64,000 nt of DNA from JAYTJL01 sp964400155 (GCA_964400155.1 CAYNSQ010000002.1:37910-101909), one strand, 5' to 3'. Numbered from the stretch's first letter, positions 1 to 8,303 are shown. Notes: generated by a model from the sequence alone, not told the origin. Program-made: numbers and translations.

Positions 1-642
1 GCTTTTGGTGGAGTATTTTTATTGATGGTTGGTCTGCGGTTTTTTGGCGAGAAACGTAAAGTTAGGTGGCTTGATGGACTGGAAGCACCACTAGGAGAAT
101 TTAATCAACCTTGGCGGGTATCAATTTTTGGTGCAATTGTTGCTGTAACAATCATATATACTTTTTTGGCACCGGGAGACAGCAAAGTAGCCATGGCTGG
201 GGTTTTAGGAGCTATAACTTTTCTAATCATAAAACTTATAAGCAAACTACTTATTGGTCATGAAACTAAAAGAACTCATGGTAGTCATTCCCACGGTTTT
301 ACCCAGTTAATCTATCTGGAACTTTTAGATGCAAGTTTTAGTTTTGACAGCGTTATTGCCGCCTTTGCAATAACAAAGAGTATTTTACTTATAACTGCTG
401 GGCTGGCTATTGGAGCTATATTCGTTAGGTCTATGACTTTGCATCTTTTAGATAATGGAACATTGCGACATTATCGTTACTTGGTACATGGGGCACACTA
501 CGCAATACTAGTACTTTCAGCAATGCTACTAGCTGGAATTCGTTTTCAAATTCCTGAATTTATAGCAGGAGTTGTTGGAATATTAATCATAGTTTTATCA
601 CTGCATAGTTCTCGTCGATACAATGTTTTGTACGGCATTTGA
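1..642 (+). CDS. DUF475 / TerC-like integral membrane protein, 5' end outside window
   Basis: The frame is open from the first base of the window, so this is the C-terminal part (about 213 residues) of a larger protein. The visible part starts with a membrane segment, then a basic stretch and several more hydrophobic helices. The core motif ELLDASFSFDSVIAAFAI, with acidic residues inside a helix, followed by VRSMTLHLLDNG and YLVHGAHYAI, matches the DUF475 family. That family is related to TerC, whose members are linked to metal-ion handling (Mn, Ca, tellurite). The role is inferred from family only. The internal TTG/ATG at 22-27 is not the real start, because conserved sequence (GGVFLLMVGL) continues upstream of it. 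A weak hairpin (CAACCTTT paired with AAAGGGTTG) lies 20-45 nt past the stop, without a T-tract. Confidence 0.85.
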   Translation, partial: AFGGVFLLMVGLRFFGEKRKVRWLDGLEAPLGEFNQPWRVSIFGAIVAVTIIYTFLAPGDSKVAMAGVLGAITFLIIKLISKLLIGHETKRTHGSHSHGFTQLIYLELLDASFSFDSVIAAFAITKSILLITAGLAIGAIFVRSMTLHLLDNGTLRHYRYLVHGAHYAILVLSAMLLAGIRFQIPEFIAGVVGILIIVLSLHSSRRYNVLYGI

Positions 643-746
643 ATGTAAATACATTGCAAATCCAACAACCTTTTGTCTAAAGGGTTGAATAGTTGAGTTG
701 TCCACAGACAAAAAACTCTAGCAATTTATAAAATAAACTTAAGCAA

Positions 747-775
747 TTGCCAAATTAATATGGACGGACTATAGT
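747..775 (+). promoter_or_regulatory. Sigma70-type promoter of the small RNA
   Basis: TTGCCA (747-752) and TATAGT (770-775) are separated by exactly 17 bp, predicting a start near 782. The next 88 nt hold no start codon with a reading frame of any length but do hold three hairpins and a terminator. The promoter therefore most likely serves a non-coding RNA. Confidence 0.65.
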
Positions 776-781
776 TTTAGA

Positions 782-870
782 CAGTTCATCGTGAGGTGAA
801 TTAGCAAAGAAGCCCTTCGGGGCATCAATGCGAGCAAAGAAGAGCTCATTTTCGGATGAGTTCTTTTTTG
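782..870 (+). ncRNA. Unidentified structured small RNA ending in an intrinsic terminator
   Basis: Three hairpins follow one another. The first is TTCATC-GTGA-GGTGAA (785-800), with a GNRA-type loop. The second is GCCC-TTCG-GGGC (812-823), with a UUCG loop. The third is a 9-bp stem (841-849 with 856-864, one G-U pair) followed by a T-tract to 869, a typical Rho-independent terminator. The 10-mer AGCAAAGAAG occurs twice (803-812 and 833-842), once before the middle hairpin and once running into the terminator stem. A 17-bp-spaced promoter precedes it. It matches no RNA family I can name: it lacks the SRP core and the tmRNA features. It lies between the DUF475 gene and the end of the opposing ccdA gene, so the terminator may also insulate those two. 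Confidence 0.6.
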
Positions 871-894
871 TTGATTATGCATCGTGGATCTTTC

Positions 895-1635
895 CTAGAT
901 CATCAACTTGGAATCAAGTTGGTATATTGGGTCATACCATGACTGGTTGAGTATAAATGTCTGAGTGTCTTTATCTAGACCAGTGATTACCAGAAGTCCA
1001 ACAGCAATAAAGACCAGGCCGATAATTTTGCTAAATGTGCCGCCGGGTTTGTTGGCCCAACCTAGTCTGGACGTTATTCGCACCCCAAACGCAGCAATCA
1101 AAAGTAGCATCAGCGCAAGTCCAGCGGCATAAGCTATTAGGTAAATAAATCCTTCCAAGAAGGACTTAGGTAGAATAGCGGCTATTATCAATGCATAAGT
1201 CGGACTACAACTGTTAAAAATTGGCCCGAGTGATGCACCAAGCAGGAAATCACCGGCCGTACCTTTCTTGAATATAAACTTAGAATTTAGACGGTTGGAT
1301 CTTTCTTGCAAGCCTAGATGTAAATTCACTGATTCCCATAGGCTAGGTTTTAACATAATCACCCCGAAACCGATTACGATCAAACCAGAAATTATTTGCC
1401 AAACCGATGGAGGAATACCCAGGAGAGCAGTTGTTGCTTTTAGGAGTAAACTAAAGACAATCACCGATATAGCAAGTCCCAAGGCTATAGTCAGTGGTCT
1501 CCTCCAGGAGAAATGTTTTTTATTTGAATCACCTCTTGTGAGAGTGCCGCCGACAATTACTGGTAAAAGGGGTAAAATACATGGTGCCAGCACAGTTAGC
1601 ATTCCAGCTAGAAAACTAGCAAAAACAAGAGGCAT
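895..1635 (-). CDS. ccdA: CcdA/DsbD-type thiol-disulfide electron carrier, membrane
   Basis: The protein is 246 residues long with about six hydrophobic helices. The two conserved cysteines of the family are in place: Cys19 in LAPCILPLLP and Cys143 in FNSCSPTY. CcdA passes electrons across the membrane from cytoplasmic thioredoxin to an extracytoplasmic thioredoxin-like partner. That partner is encoded immediately upstream, with only 2 nt between its stop and this ATG. The length is usual for CcdA, which is shorter than full DsbD. It is the last gene of a three-gene minus-strand operon with the thioredoxin-like and SIMPL genes. The likely role is to keep exported proteins or the anchored thioredoxin reduced. 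Confidence 0.9.
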   Translation of the reverse strand: MPLVFASFLAGMLTVLAPCILPLLPVIVGGTLTRGDSNKKHFSWRRPLTIALGLAISVIVFSLLLKATTALLGIPPSVWQIISGLIVIGFGVIMLKPSLWESVNLHLGLQERSNRLNSKFIFKKGTAGDFLLGASLGPIFNSCSPTYALIIAAILPKSFLEGFIYLIAYAAGLALMLLLIAAFGVRITSRLGWANKPGGTFSKIIGLVFIAVGLLVITGLDKDTQTFILNQSWYDPIYQLDSKLMI

Positions 1636-1637
1636 CG

Positions 1638-2117
1638 CTAGTCCAGAAGATTAGACTTTAGCGCTTCAAGAGTTGGGCTACTGTAGGCAATATATTTCTC
1701 TACGAGCTCACCGTTATCGTCAATTTTTACCAGAGTAGTTTGCAACGTAACACCGTATTGTTGTTTTAATTTGGTTGAGGTATCGTAATCAACTTTGAAT
1801 ATGTTTACACCCGCTGGAATGGAACCAGAGATGATACTTTCTTCTAGGGCTCTACATTGAGGACACCATGGTGCATGGAAAAAAAGAATTTTTTCTCCTG
1901 TTGTAGATGCGAGCGCAACTTCGGAATAATCTAGATATTGCCCGTTTGATGTGGGACTAGGGCTGGAAGGGATGTCTGCAGTGTTTTCAGAACTGGATTC
2001 TTCGACGTTAGAACTTACAGAGCTTGTGGTTTTGTCTTTCTGGCTGTACGCTAGAATTCCTACAAAGGCAGCTGCTACTACAGTAGCCACTAGAATGAAC
2101 TGTTTTTGCCTTTGCAT
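1638..2117 (-). CDS. Membrane-anchored thioredoxin-like protein (CPQC active site)
   Basis: An N-terminal hydrophobic segment (about residues 7-24, an uncleaved anchor or signal) is followed by a Ser-rich linker to about residue 60. A thioredoxin fold comes next, with FFHAPWCPQCRALE; the active-site cysteines are Cys85 and Cys88. The downstream VDYDTS and the strand before TLVKID are typical thioredoxin elements. The start codon shares one base with the stop of the SIMPL gene, and ccdA follows 2 nt after this stop, so the three genes are translationally coupled. It is most likely the outside partner of CcdA. Pro-Gln between the cysteines does not by itself tell reductase from oxidase. Confidence 0.85.
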   Translation of the reverse strand: MQRQKQFILVATVVAAAFVGILAYSQKDKTTSSVSSNVEESSSENTADIPSSPSPTSNGQYLDYSEVALASTTGEKILFFHAPWCPQCRALEESIISGSIPAGVNIFKVDYDTSTKLKQQYGVTLQTTLVKIDDNGELVEKYIAYSSPTLEALKSNLLD

Positions 2118-2932
2118 TATCTTATAAAGTATACCACTTTGACCGAATAACTAAGTTCGTTCTCGCCCGGTTGAACAGCTATCGATGAAACTTTTGCATC
2201 GGCGGATTGCACAGCATTAGATCCGCTACATAGTCCGTAAGGTCCACAACCTCCATCTCCGCCAAAACCACCGGAATCTTCAACAGTTTTGACCTGTGCA
2301 ATTTTAAAACCAAGGTTACTTGCTGATTTTTCAGCTTTAGCGCGGGCATCTTTGGTTGCTTCGTTGCGAGCTTGATCTTCGAGTTGTTTTTGTTTGGCTT
2401 TAGAGAAAGTCGAACTTGGCGTAACTGCACCTTCGGGTGTTGTAGTTACCAAATAGTCCTGAACTTTTTGAGCCAAATCTTTATCGTTTACGGTAGTTGT
2501 AATCGACAGAGTATAGACGTTTTTGTTGGTAGTAGTATCGTAGTAGTAGTTGTTGCTGTAGCCAGAGGCGTCGGACTTAATATTTTTATCCTCCACCCCC
2601 AATTTTTTAAGTTGGCTGACAATTTCGTCGCTCTTTTTGGTCAGTTGGCTTATCAGTGCTTCTTTGTCGGTACCTTCAAACTGGTATGTTGGGTAGAAAA
2701 CAAATTCATCCGGTTCGGCTTTTACGGTAGCTTCACCCGTAACATCAATTGTACGGCTGTTAGCCGGAATGTTTGCTTGCCAGGGCTTCCATAAGGCTAT
2801 CATCACCCCAATGGCCACAGCCATTAATGCAACAAGAAGCCAAGGTAAGAACCTAAACAATTTTCTTTTTGGTGGTGGAGTTACTGACGGAGCGGAAAAA
2901 GTGTTTTGAAGTGAATTTACATCATTATCCAT
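2117..2932 (-). CDS. SIMPL-domain (DUF541) protein with N-terminal membrane anchor
   Basis: A short cytoplasmic segment rich in Pro and Lys is followed by one membrane helix (about residues 28-48) and a DUF541/SIMPL domain. The domain is recognised by TIDVTGEATVKAEPDEFVFYPTY and the long helix KQKQLEDQARNEATKDARAKAEKSA. I prefer the ATG at 2932 to the TTG at 2938. A Gly-rich insert (about residues 223-237) holds two cysteines, CGPYGLC, which could form a disulfide. That is notable because the next two genes are a thioredoxin and CcdA. SIMPL proteins are poorly understood periplasmic or cell-surface proteins. A TATATT-like box sits just before the start, and a perfect palindrome lies 16 nt further upstream. 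Confidence 0.8.
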   Translation of the reverse strand: MDNDVNSLQNTFSAPSVTPPPKRKLFRFLPWLLVALMAVAIGVMIALWKPWQANIPANSRTIDVTGEATVKAEPDEFVFYPTYQFEGTDKEALISQLTKKSDEIVSQLKKLGVEDKNIKSDASGYSNNYYYDTTTNKNVYTLSITTTVNDKDLAQKVQDYLVTTTPEGAVTPSSTFSKAKQKQLEDQARNEATKDARAKAEKSASNLGFKIAQVKTVEDSGGFGGDGGCGPYGLCSGSNAVQSADAKVSSIAVQPGENELSYSVKVVYFIR

Positions 2933-2947
2933 AAGCAATATAATCCG

Positions 2948-2971
2948 CTATTTACACTAATGTGTAAATAG
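2948..2971. promoter_or_regulatory. Perfect 10+10 bp palindrome between divergent genes (operator candidate)
   Basis: CTATTTACAC and its exact complement GTGTAAATAG flank the 4-base spacer TAAT. The palindrome sits in the short intergenic space between the SIMPL/thioredoxin/ccdA operon (minus) and the DUF2207 gene (plus), 16 nt from the minus-strand ATG. That is the position expected of a repressor site controlling one or both directions. The binding protein is unknown; a TetR- or MarR-like dimer would fit this geometry. There is no T-tract, so a terminator is unlikely. Confidence 0.6.
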
Positions 2972-3038
2972 TTAAGTGTGATTAAAATAATAGGGCCGAT
3001 GGTACTTTATGCTTGCCGATGTTAGGATTGAAGTAATC

Positions 3039-4889
3039 ATGCAGCGACTTCTGAAAAATACAATATTAGCTATCTTTGCTATAGCTTGTTTGGTGCCTTT
3101 TATTAGTGCCACTAGCCAAGCACAGGGTACCCAAAATTTTAGATTTAGTTCATTTAGTGCTGATTATTACCTTAACAGAGACACTAATAAGACCTCGACA
3201 TTGAAAGTAGTAGAGACTCTTGTTGCTGAATTTCCCAACTATGACCAAAACCATGGCATATTGAGGGCTTTACCTCAAACTTATCAAAATCATACGCTTA
3301 GCCTGGAAGTAATTTCAGTTACCAATGACAATGGAAGCCCTTGGAACTATACAACTTACGAAGAAAACAATAATTTAGTTCTTAAAATTGGTGACGCTAA
3401 CCGCTATGTGCAAGGCAGTCAGACGTATGTCATTACTTACACAATGCGCAATGTTGTGCTGTTCCTTGATGATCATGATGAATTCTACTGGGACGTGAAT
3501 GGTGACCAATGGCCTCAACCCTTTGATAGTGTCAGTGCACGTATTCATATACCTAAAGAATTATCATCTTATTTACAGCAACGCCAAGTATGCTTTATTG
3601 GGTATCCATCTCAGTCAAACAGTAATATGTGTACTATACAAAGGACAAACGAGGGTGAGGGAGTCTTAGTTGAGGTACAAACAAAAGAAACAGTCTTAGC
3701 CGGCCAAACCATGACTTTCGGACTTGCTTTTGATAAAGATACGTTTGTGCTTGGTCCGGAAGTCGCCAGGGAGAAGTTATTTCGAAAAATAGGTATAGGT
3801 ATAGCAATTATTGGAGCAATAATTCCACCGCTTGTAGCTTTTGGACTGATGTTTCGACGTTGGCGAGCCTTTGGCAATGACCCCAAAGGCAGGGGGGTAA
3901 TTGTACCAGAATATGAACCGCCAAAAGGGCTTAATGTGGTCTCGAGTGATTTTGTTCTAAGACAAACAATTGGGGCTAAGACTTTCAGCTCTGCACTTTT
4001 AGAACTCGCGGTTAATAAATATATAAGAATTAATGAAATCAAAATAAATAAAAAACTTCGAAAAGACTCCATTGATTATGAACTGGAAATTACAAAACCC
4101 TTAGATCAAGTAGATAAAGAACTTTATGAAATTGCCAAAGCGGTAATGCCGGTTACAGAGGTTGGCACCAAAATGAAAATCAGTGAAATTTCCAAGTCTA
4201 TTACTACACGGACTGAAATAGCCAAAGCTATTACCAAGTTAAAAGATTCTCTAGCTACAAATCTTACAAAAGATAATTACTTTGTTAAAAATCCTAAAGC
4301 AGTGAAGTCATCTTATCGGCTATGGTCAACCGCTCCCACTATAGTCGGAGTATTAGTATTATTCTTTGTTAGTCAAATTTATACACCATTTATCGGAATA
4401 GGTGTGGGCTTAATAGCAGTAGGTGTGGTCATGATATTTTTTGCTGCAATAATGCCAGCCAGAACAGTTAAGGGAGTTGAAACACACGATGCGTTACTTG
4501 GTCTCAAAGACTATATAAATTTGGCAGAAAAAGACAGACTTAATTTTAATCAAAGTCCGGAAGGTGCAGAAAAAATAAGCAATGGTTCGTTTGACCCGAA
4601 CGAGACTAAAATGCAGATCAAACTTTTTGAAAGCTTGTTGCCTTATGCAGTATTGTTTGGTCTAGAAAAAAAATGGGCAGAACAGTTCAAGGAAATTTAC
4701 AAGTCACCACCTGATTGGTATGGGGGTAATTTGCATACTTTTAACTCTTTGTATTTAGTTAATTCAATACATTCTTTTTCTGAAGTAAGTAGTGTTTCTT
4801 TTTCTCCGCCTGCCAGTAGCTCTAGTGGCGGATTTTCTGGAGGAGGTGCCGGTGGCGGTGGCGGTGGCGGCGGCGGTGGTGGCTGGTAG
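3039..4889 (+). CDS. DUF2207 membrane protein with Gly-rich C-terminus
   Basis: The sequence gives a signal peptide (about residues 1-29, ending SATSQAQ) and an extracellular domain (about 30-240) with the DUF2207 pattern of an ugly-duckling opening (FSADYYLNRD) and ILRALP. Next come a membrane helix (about 255-277), a cytoplasmic region (FGNDPKGRGVIVPEYEPPKGL) and two further helices around 430-475. The protein ends in a Ser/Gly-rich tail of more than ten consecutive glycines before a final Trp. This Gly tail is typical of DUF2207. I chose ATG 3039 over ATG 3009 because the upstream ten residues would add acidic residues before the signal peptide. Function is unknown. Confidence 0.85.
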   Translation: MQRLLKNTILAIFAIACLVPFISATSQAQGTQNFRFSSFSADYYLNRDTNKTSTLKVVETLVAEFPNYDQNHGILRALPQTYQNHTLSLEVISVTNDNGSPWNYTTYEENNNLVLKIGDANRYVQGSQTYVITYTMRNVVLFLDDHDEFYWDVNGDQWPQPFDSVSARIHIPKELSSYLQQRQVCFIGYPSQSNSNMCTIQRTNEGEGVLVEVQTKETVLAGQTMTFGLAFDKDTFVLGPEVAREKLFRKIGIGIAIIGAIIPPLVAFGLMFRRWRAFGNDPKGRGVIVPEYEPPKGLNVVSSDFVLRQTIGAKTFSSALLELAVNKYIRINEIKINKKLRKDSIDYELEITKPLDQVDKELYEIAKAVMPVTEVGTKMKISEISKSITTRTEIAKAITKLKDSLATNLTKDNYFVKNPKAVKSSYRLWSTAPTIVGVLVLFFVSQIYTPFIGIGVGLIAVGVVMIFFAAIMPARTVKGVETHDALLGLKDYINLAEKDRLNFNQSPEGAEKISNGSFDPNETKMQIKLFESLLPYAVLFGLEKKWAEQFKEIYKSPPDWYGGNLHTFNSLYLVNSIHSFSEVSSVSFSPPASSSSGGFSGGGAGGGGGGGGGGGW

Positions 4890-4913
4890 GTCTTATTAAA
4901 GCAAATTAGAGAT

Positions 4914-6101
4914 TTATTTCGAACACACTTCGCATAGGTGTTCAGTTTCGGCATCAGCTATCCAGTGTTTGGAAGCTATATGCCATGATTGTAAATCGTG
5001 ATAACCAACCAAATCAGCTAACGACCTTAAAACCCAGCCGGTCTTGCCAAAAAAATCTCTTTTTCCCCAAGATACGGCCGCCCAAAATGGACCAGCAGGT
5101 GTAATATAGATCGGCTTTTTTGCAATATACCGTTTAGGGCTTTTGCCACTTGTACGTAGCAACAGGTTTTTTGCTAAAAACTTGCCGTCGTAAAGTGCTG
5201 TCTGTGCCATTCCTGAATATTGAGTGCCGGCATTGTCACCTATTACAAAAATATCATCTCCGGCTTCAAGTAGTTCATCTACTTCTACTTTGCCATGTTC
5301 ATCAAAACTGAATTTGTTGTTAGATAGAAAAGGGTTTTGTGCTACTCCTGCAGTCCATATCACTGTATGTGAACTTAGTAATTCACCACTCAACTTCAAC
5401 TGGTCATGTGTCTCTGCAATAACTCTTTGATTGAGGTGAACTTTAACGCCTAGTTTACTTAATCGCTTCATTATTTTGGCTGAGTATTTTTCGCTCATTC
5501 TTGGCATTAGTCTTGGCATAGCTTCAACTAAAACCACGCTTACTCTTCGGTCTTTTAACCCGTGACATTTCATAATGTGCTTTATGTATCCTGGAAGCGA
5601 TCCGGCTAGTTCTACTCCAGTTGGCCCACCGCCGACAACAATGTAGTTTACATCCGGCTTACCATCGTCTAGGAGAGACTCGTGTAAATGATCTCTTAAC
5701 TTTTTGGCTTCCAAAAGGGACTTTATTCCATACGAATTTTCTGCCAGACCTTTTATGCCAAAATAGTTTGTTACCGAACCTAGAGAAACTACCAAAATAT
5801 CATAGGGGTAGCTCTTTCCTGAAAGGCATTTTACTTTTTTGTTTTCTCTATCAAGAACAGCAGCGGTGTCAGTTACCAAATTGATATCTTTGCCGGAAAA
5901 TATTTCTGACAGGTCTATAGTTGAGGCTTTTTGATTACCGCCGGTAGCTGTTTTATACAACATTGGATAATAACGGAAATATGGTTGTTCACTTAAAAGA
6001 GTTACGTTATATTTACTGGCATTTTCAAGCCCCAGAGCTGTTTTTACCCCACCAAAGCCGGCTCCTAGTATAAGCACCCGTTCAATAGCCGGGTTGTTCA
6101 T
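4914..6101 (-). CDS. ndh: Type II NADH:quinone oxidoreductase (NDH-2 family flavoprotein)
   Basis: Two dinucleotide-binding folds are visible: RVLILGAGFGGVKTALGL near the N-terminus for FAD and YIVVGGGPTGVELAGSL near residue 160 for NAD(P)H. Other family landmarks are VIWTAGVAQNPFL, DDIFVIGDNA and a C-terminal amphipathic region after FWAAVSWGKRDFFG. NDH-2 oxidises NADH and passes electrons to quinone at the inner face of the membrane without pumping protons. The ATG at 6101 has a GAGG ribosome site a few bases upstream and leaves the FAD motif at the usual place; the reading frame extends 25 codons further up (6176) without good reason to use it. No terminal oxidase is seen in the window. 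A related sulfide:quinone or ferredoxin reductase role is possible. Confidence 0.85.
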   Translation of the reverse strand: MNNPAIERVLILGAGFGGVKTALGLENASKYNVTLLSEQPYFRYYPMLYKTATGGNQKASTIDLSEIFSGKDINLVTDTAAVLDRENKKVKCLSGKSYPYDILVVSLGSVTNYFGIKGLAENSYGIKSLLEAKKLRDHLHESLLDDGKPDVNYIVVGGGPTGVELAGSLPGYIKHIMKCHGLKDRRVSVVLVEAMPRLMPRMSEKYSAKIMKRLSKLGVKVHLNQRVIAETHDQLKLSGELLSSHTVIWTAGVAQNPFLSNNKFSFDEHGKVEVDELLEAGDDIFVIGDNAGTQYSGMAQTALYDGKFLAKNLLLRTSGKSPKRYIAKKPIYITPAGPFWAAVSWGKRDFFGKTGWVLRSLADLVGYHDLQSWHIASKHWIADAETEHLCEVCSK

Positions 6102-6143
6102 TGCCTCTACTGTTGATTCTGTAAGAGTTGCCACTAGCAATAT

Positions 6144-6173
6144 AGTATAGATTGCCATTGTTAATATGCGCAA
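6144..6173 (-). promoter_or_regulatory. Promoter of the NDH-2 gene
   Basis: On the minus strand TTGCGC (6173-6168) and TATACT (6149-6144) are 18 bp apart, giving a leader of about 37 nt before the ATG at 6101. The -35 box overlaps the left arm of an inverted repeat, TGCGCAACAAT (6167-6177) with ATTGTGCGCA (6203-6212). The arms match except for one extra A and lie in the divergent space shared with the MFS gene, so coordinated control is possible. Confidence 0.5.
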
Positions 6174-6265
6174 CAATCGTATAATAATAATTAAGCTAAA
6201 TTATTGTGCGCAAGATCATAGACTAAAATTTTTTCATGTGATCACAAATTGTAAAAGGAGATAGT

Positions 6266-7711
6266 GTGGCCAAACAACTTTCAAAGCATTCAGAAAATAA
6301 ATGGGCGATTTTAGCATTATTAGCAGTAGCACAATTTATGGTTGTTCTAGATGTAGCAATTGTCAATGTAGCACTTCCTTCTATCGCAAAAGATCTAAAT
6401 TTTGCACCTAACAACTTACAGTGGGTGGTTACGGCATACACCTTAACCTTTGGAGGATTCCTACTACTAGGTGGTAGGGCTGCAGACATATTTGGCCGTC
6501 GTAAAGTTTTTATATCAGCTGTAGCTTTTTTTGGATTGATGTCTTTTTTATGTGGGATGGCAGCAAACGAGTCCCAGCTAATCATAGCGAGAGCAGCTCA
6601 AGGTTTGGCGGCGGCATTTATGTCACCGGCTGCACTTTCTATTGTGCTCAGTGAATTCAAGGAAGGTAAAGAACGTAACACTGCCATGGGTGTATGGGCT
6701 GCAGTAGCAGCCGGTGGCGCAGCTGTAGGCGTACTACTTGGTGGAATTTTGACACAATACCTTGATTGGCGCTGGAATTTTTTTGTAAATGTGCCTGTCT
6801 CAATCATAGTTGTCTTGACTGGGCTAAAACTGTTGCCTCACCATATTGGTGAAGAAAAGCATAAAGTAAAACTAGATTTGACCGGTGCGGTAACAGCAAC
6901 AGCTGGGTTAATGGCCTTAGTTTATGGTTTGTCAAAAGCACCTGCAGCCGGCTGGGGTTCTGATACCGTTATTGGCTTTTTAATTGCCAGCGCTGTTCTA
7001 TTAACAGCCTTTGTCTATAATGAAATGAAAGTTGACCAGCCATTATTACCGCTAAAGTTGTTTAGGATTCGCAATGTACTAGGTGGCAACCTTGCATTTC
7101 TAGCCATTGCTTGCACACTATTTTCAATGTTCTTTTTTCTAACGCTATATATTCAGCAAGTACTTGGATATTCACCGGTTAAGACAGGACTTTCTTTTCT
7201 ACCAGTAACTTTCATAATTGGTATTACATCTGGGGTAGTCTCTAAATTAGTCGCTAAAATTGGTTACAAACCACCAATGCAGCTTGGTCCCATTGTCCTG
7301 GCTATTGGTCTTTATGTTCTAAGCATTACAATGGAAGTAGGCGGTGACTATTGGCATAATGTGTTTCCGGGCTTAGCACTATGTGCGTTTGGCATGGGTT
7401 TAACTTTTGTGGCAGGTACTTTGGCTGCAACTTCAGGAGTTCCAAAGCACTTTTCCGGAATTGCTTCGGGCATTTTGAATACTTCTCAACAGGTAGGTGG
7501 AGCCATAGGTCTGGCCATACTTTCTGCTGTTGCTTTTTCAACAGTAAGAACAGACGTAACAGCGGGCACATCTCCACTAGTAGCACAGGTTAATGGCTAT
7601 GAGGCAGCCCTACAAGTAGGTATAGGCTTGGCCTTACTTGGTGCAGTGGCGGTTTTTGTATTTGTGAAGAATCATAAAGTTGATGCCAAAGAAGCGATGA
7701 TGGCTGGCTAA
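6266..7711 (+). CDS. MFS drug-type exporter, DHA2 (EmrB/QacA) family
   Basis: The protein has 481 residues with about 14 predicted membrane helices, the number typical of the DHA2 family. TM1 carries LDVAIVNVALPSIAKDL, and the loop between TM2 and TM3 carries GGRAADIFGRRKVF, the MFS motif A. GTG at 6266 is the start, with AAGGAG 8 nt upstream. It probably exports hydrophobic compounds by proton antiport; the substrate cannot be told from sequence. It is divergent from the NDH-2 gene and followed by a strong hairpin that overlaps its stop codon. Confidence 0.88.
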   Translation: MAKQLSKHSENKWAILALLAVAQFMVVLDVAIVNVALPSIAKDLNFAPNNLQWVVTAYTLTFGGFLLLGGRAADIFGRRKVFISAVAFFGLMSFLCGMAANESQLIIARAAQGLAAAFMSPAALSIVLSEFKEGKERNTAMGVWAAVAAGGAAVGVLLGGILTQYLDWRWNFFVNVPVSIIVVLTGLKLLPHHIGEEKHKVKLDLTGAVTATAGLMALVYGLSKAPAAGWGSDTVIGFLIASAVLLTAFVYNEMKVDQPLLPLKLFRIRNVLGGNLAFLAIACTLFSMFFFLTLYIQQVLGYSPVKTGLSFLPVTFIIGITSGVVSKLVAKIGYKPPMQLGPIVLAIGLYVLSITMEVGGDYWHNVFPGLALCAFGMGLTFVAGTLAATSGVPKHFSGIASGILNTSQQVGGAIGLAILSAVAFSTVRTDVTAGTSPLVAQVNGYEAALQVGIGLALLGAVAVFVFVKNHKVDAKEAMMAG

Positions 7712-7730
7712 TCCGCCTGTGGCGGATTAG
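7708..7730 (+). terminator. Strong hairpin overlapping the MFS stop codon
   Basis: CTAATCCGCC and GGCGGATTAG form a perfect 10-bp stem with a TGT loop. The TAA stop of the MFS gene lies within the left arm. No T-tract follows, so this is either a weak bidirectional terminator or an mRNA 3' stabilising hairpin. The 132 bp from here to the end of the opposing Fur-family gene hold no clear gene. Confidence 0.5.
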
Positions 7731-7862
7731 CAATGTTCAATTTTCAACGAGAACAACTAGATCAATGAGTTTTACAAAGATAGTTAATGTTTTTAAGTCA
7801 TTCAGCGGGTTCAACCTTAACACGATTGATCTGTTTGATAGCTTTGAGCATTCTTTTGTTTA

Positions 7863-8279
7863 TTACTGCGAGCAAACAGGGCAAAGGCCATATATTTCTA
7901 GACTATGACCACGGGGTGAGAAATTGTTTTTTTGAGCTACAGTATCAATCATTTTTTCTAGCATAACGTTTGCTGGTAAATCTATGATTTTTCCGCATTT
8001 TTCACAGTGCATATGGTGGTGGTGGGCAGAAAATAAATCAGACAACTCTATTCTATACTTCCAGCCAATATTTAGTCGGTGTACAATTCCTAATTTTTCA
8101 AAAAGCTCGATCGTTCGGTAAACGGTAGCTCTATCAACTTCCGGTGATGCACGTGATGCGAGTACTTGCATACTTTGCGGTTCTTGGTCTCTAAGTAAAT
8201 CAAACACCAGTTGACGAGTACGGGTAAGACTTGAGCCGTTTTGTTTGAGGATGGTTTTAAGAGTTTGACGGTGTGTCAT
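7863..8279 (-). CDS. Fur/Zur-family metalloregulator
   Basis: The 138-residue protein has an N-terminal winged helix (LTRTRQLVFDLLRDQEPQSMQVLAS and RATVYRTIELFEKLGIV). It is followed by the metal and dimer domain with AHHHHMHCEKCGKIIDLP and a terminal CPVC. The two CxxC pairs form the structural zinc site of the family, and the His cluster is the sensory region. It is divergent from a ZIP metal transporter and shares a 76-bp intergenic region with an inverted repeat, so it is likely to control that transporter and itself. Whether it senses Zn, Fe or Mn cannot be settled; the pairing with ZIP favours zinc. Confidence 0.9.
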   Translation of the reverse strand: MTHRQTLKTILKQNGSSLTRTRQLVFDLLRDQEPQSMQVLASRASPEVDRATVYRTIELFEKLGIVHRLNIGWKYRIELSDLFSAHHHHMHCEKCGKIIDLPANVMLEKMIDTVAQKNNFSPRGHSLEIYGLCPVCSQ

Positions 8280-8303
8280 ATGTATTATTGTCTCAATTTT
8301 AAC

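Noticed and set aside
757..894. yybP-ykoY manganese riboswitch, suggested by the TerC-like neighbour
   Set aside because: The RNA lies downstream of the DUF475 gene and does not show the conserved yybP-ykoY loops.
4697..4954. Pro-rich minus-strand frame at the end of the DUF2207 gene
   Set aside because: It is the complement of the poly-glycine tail and has no start signals.
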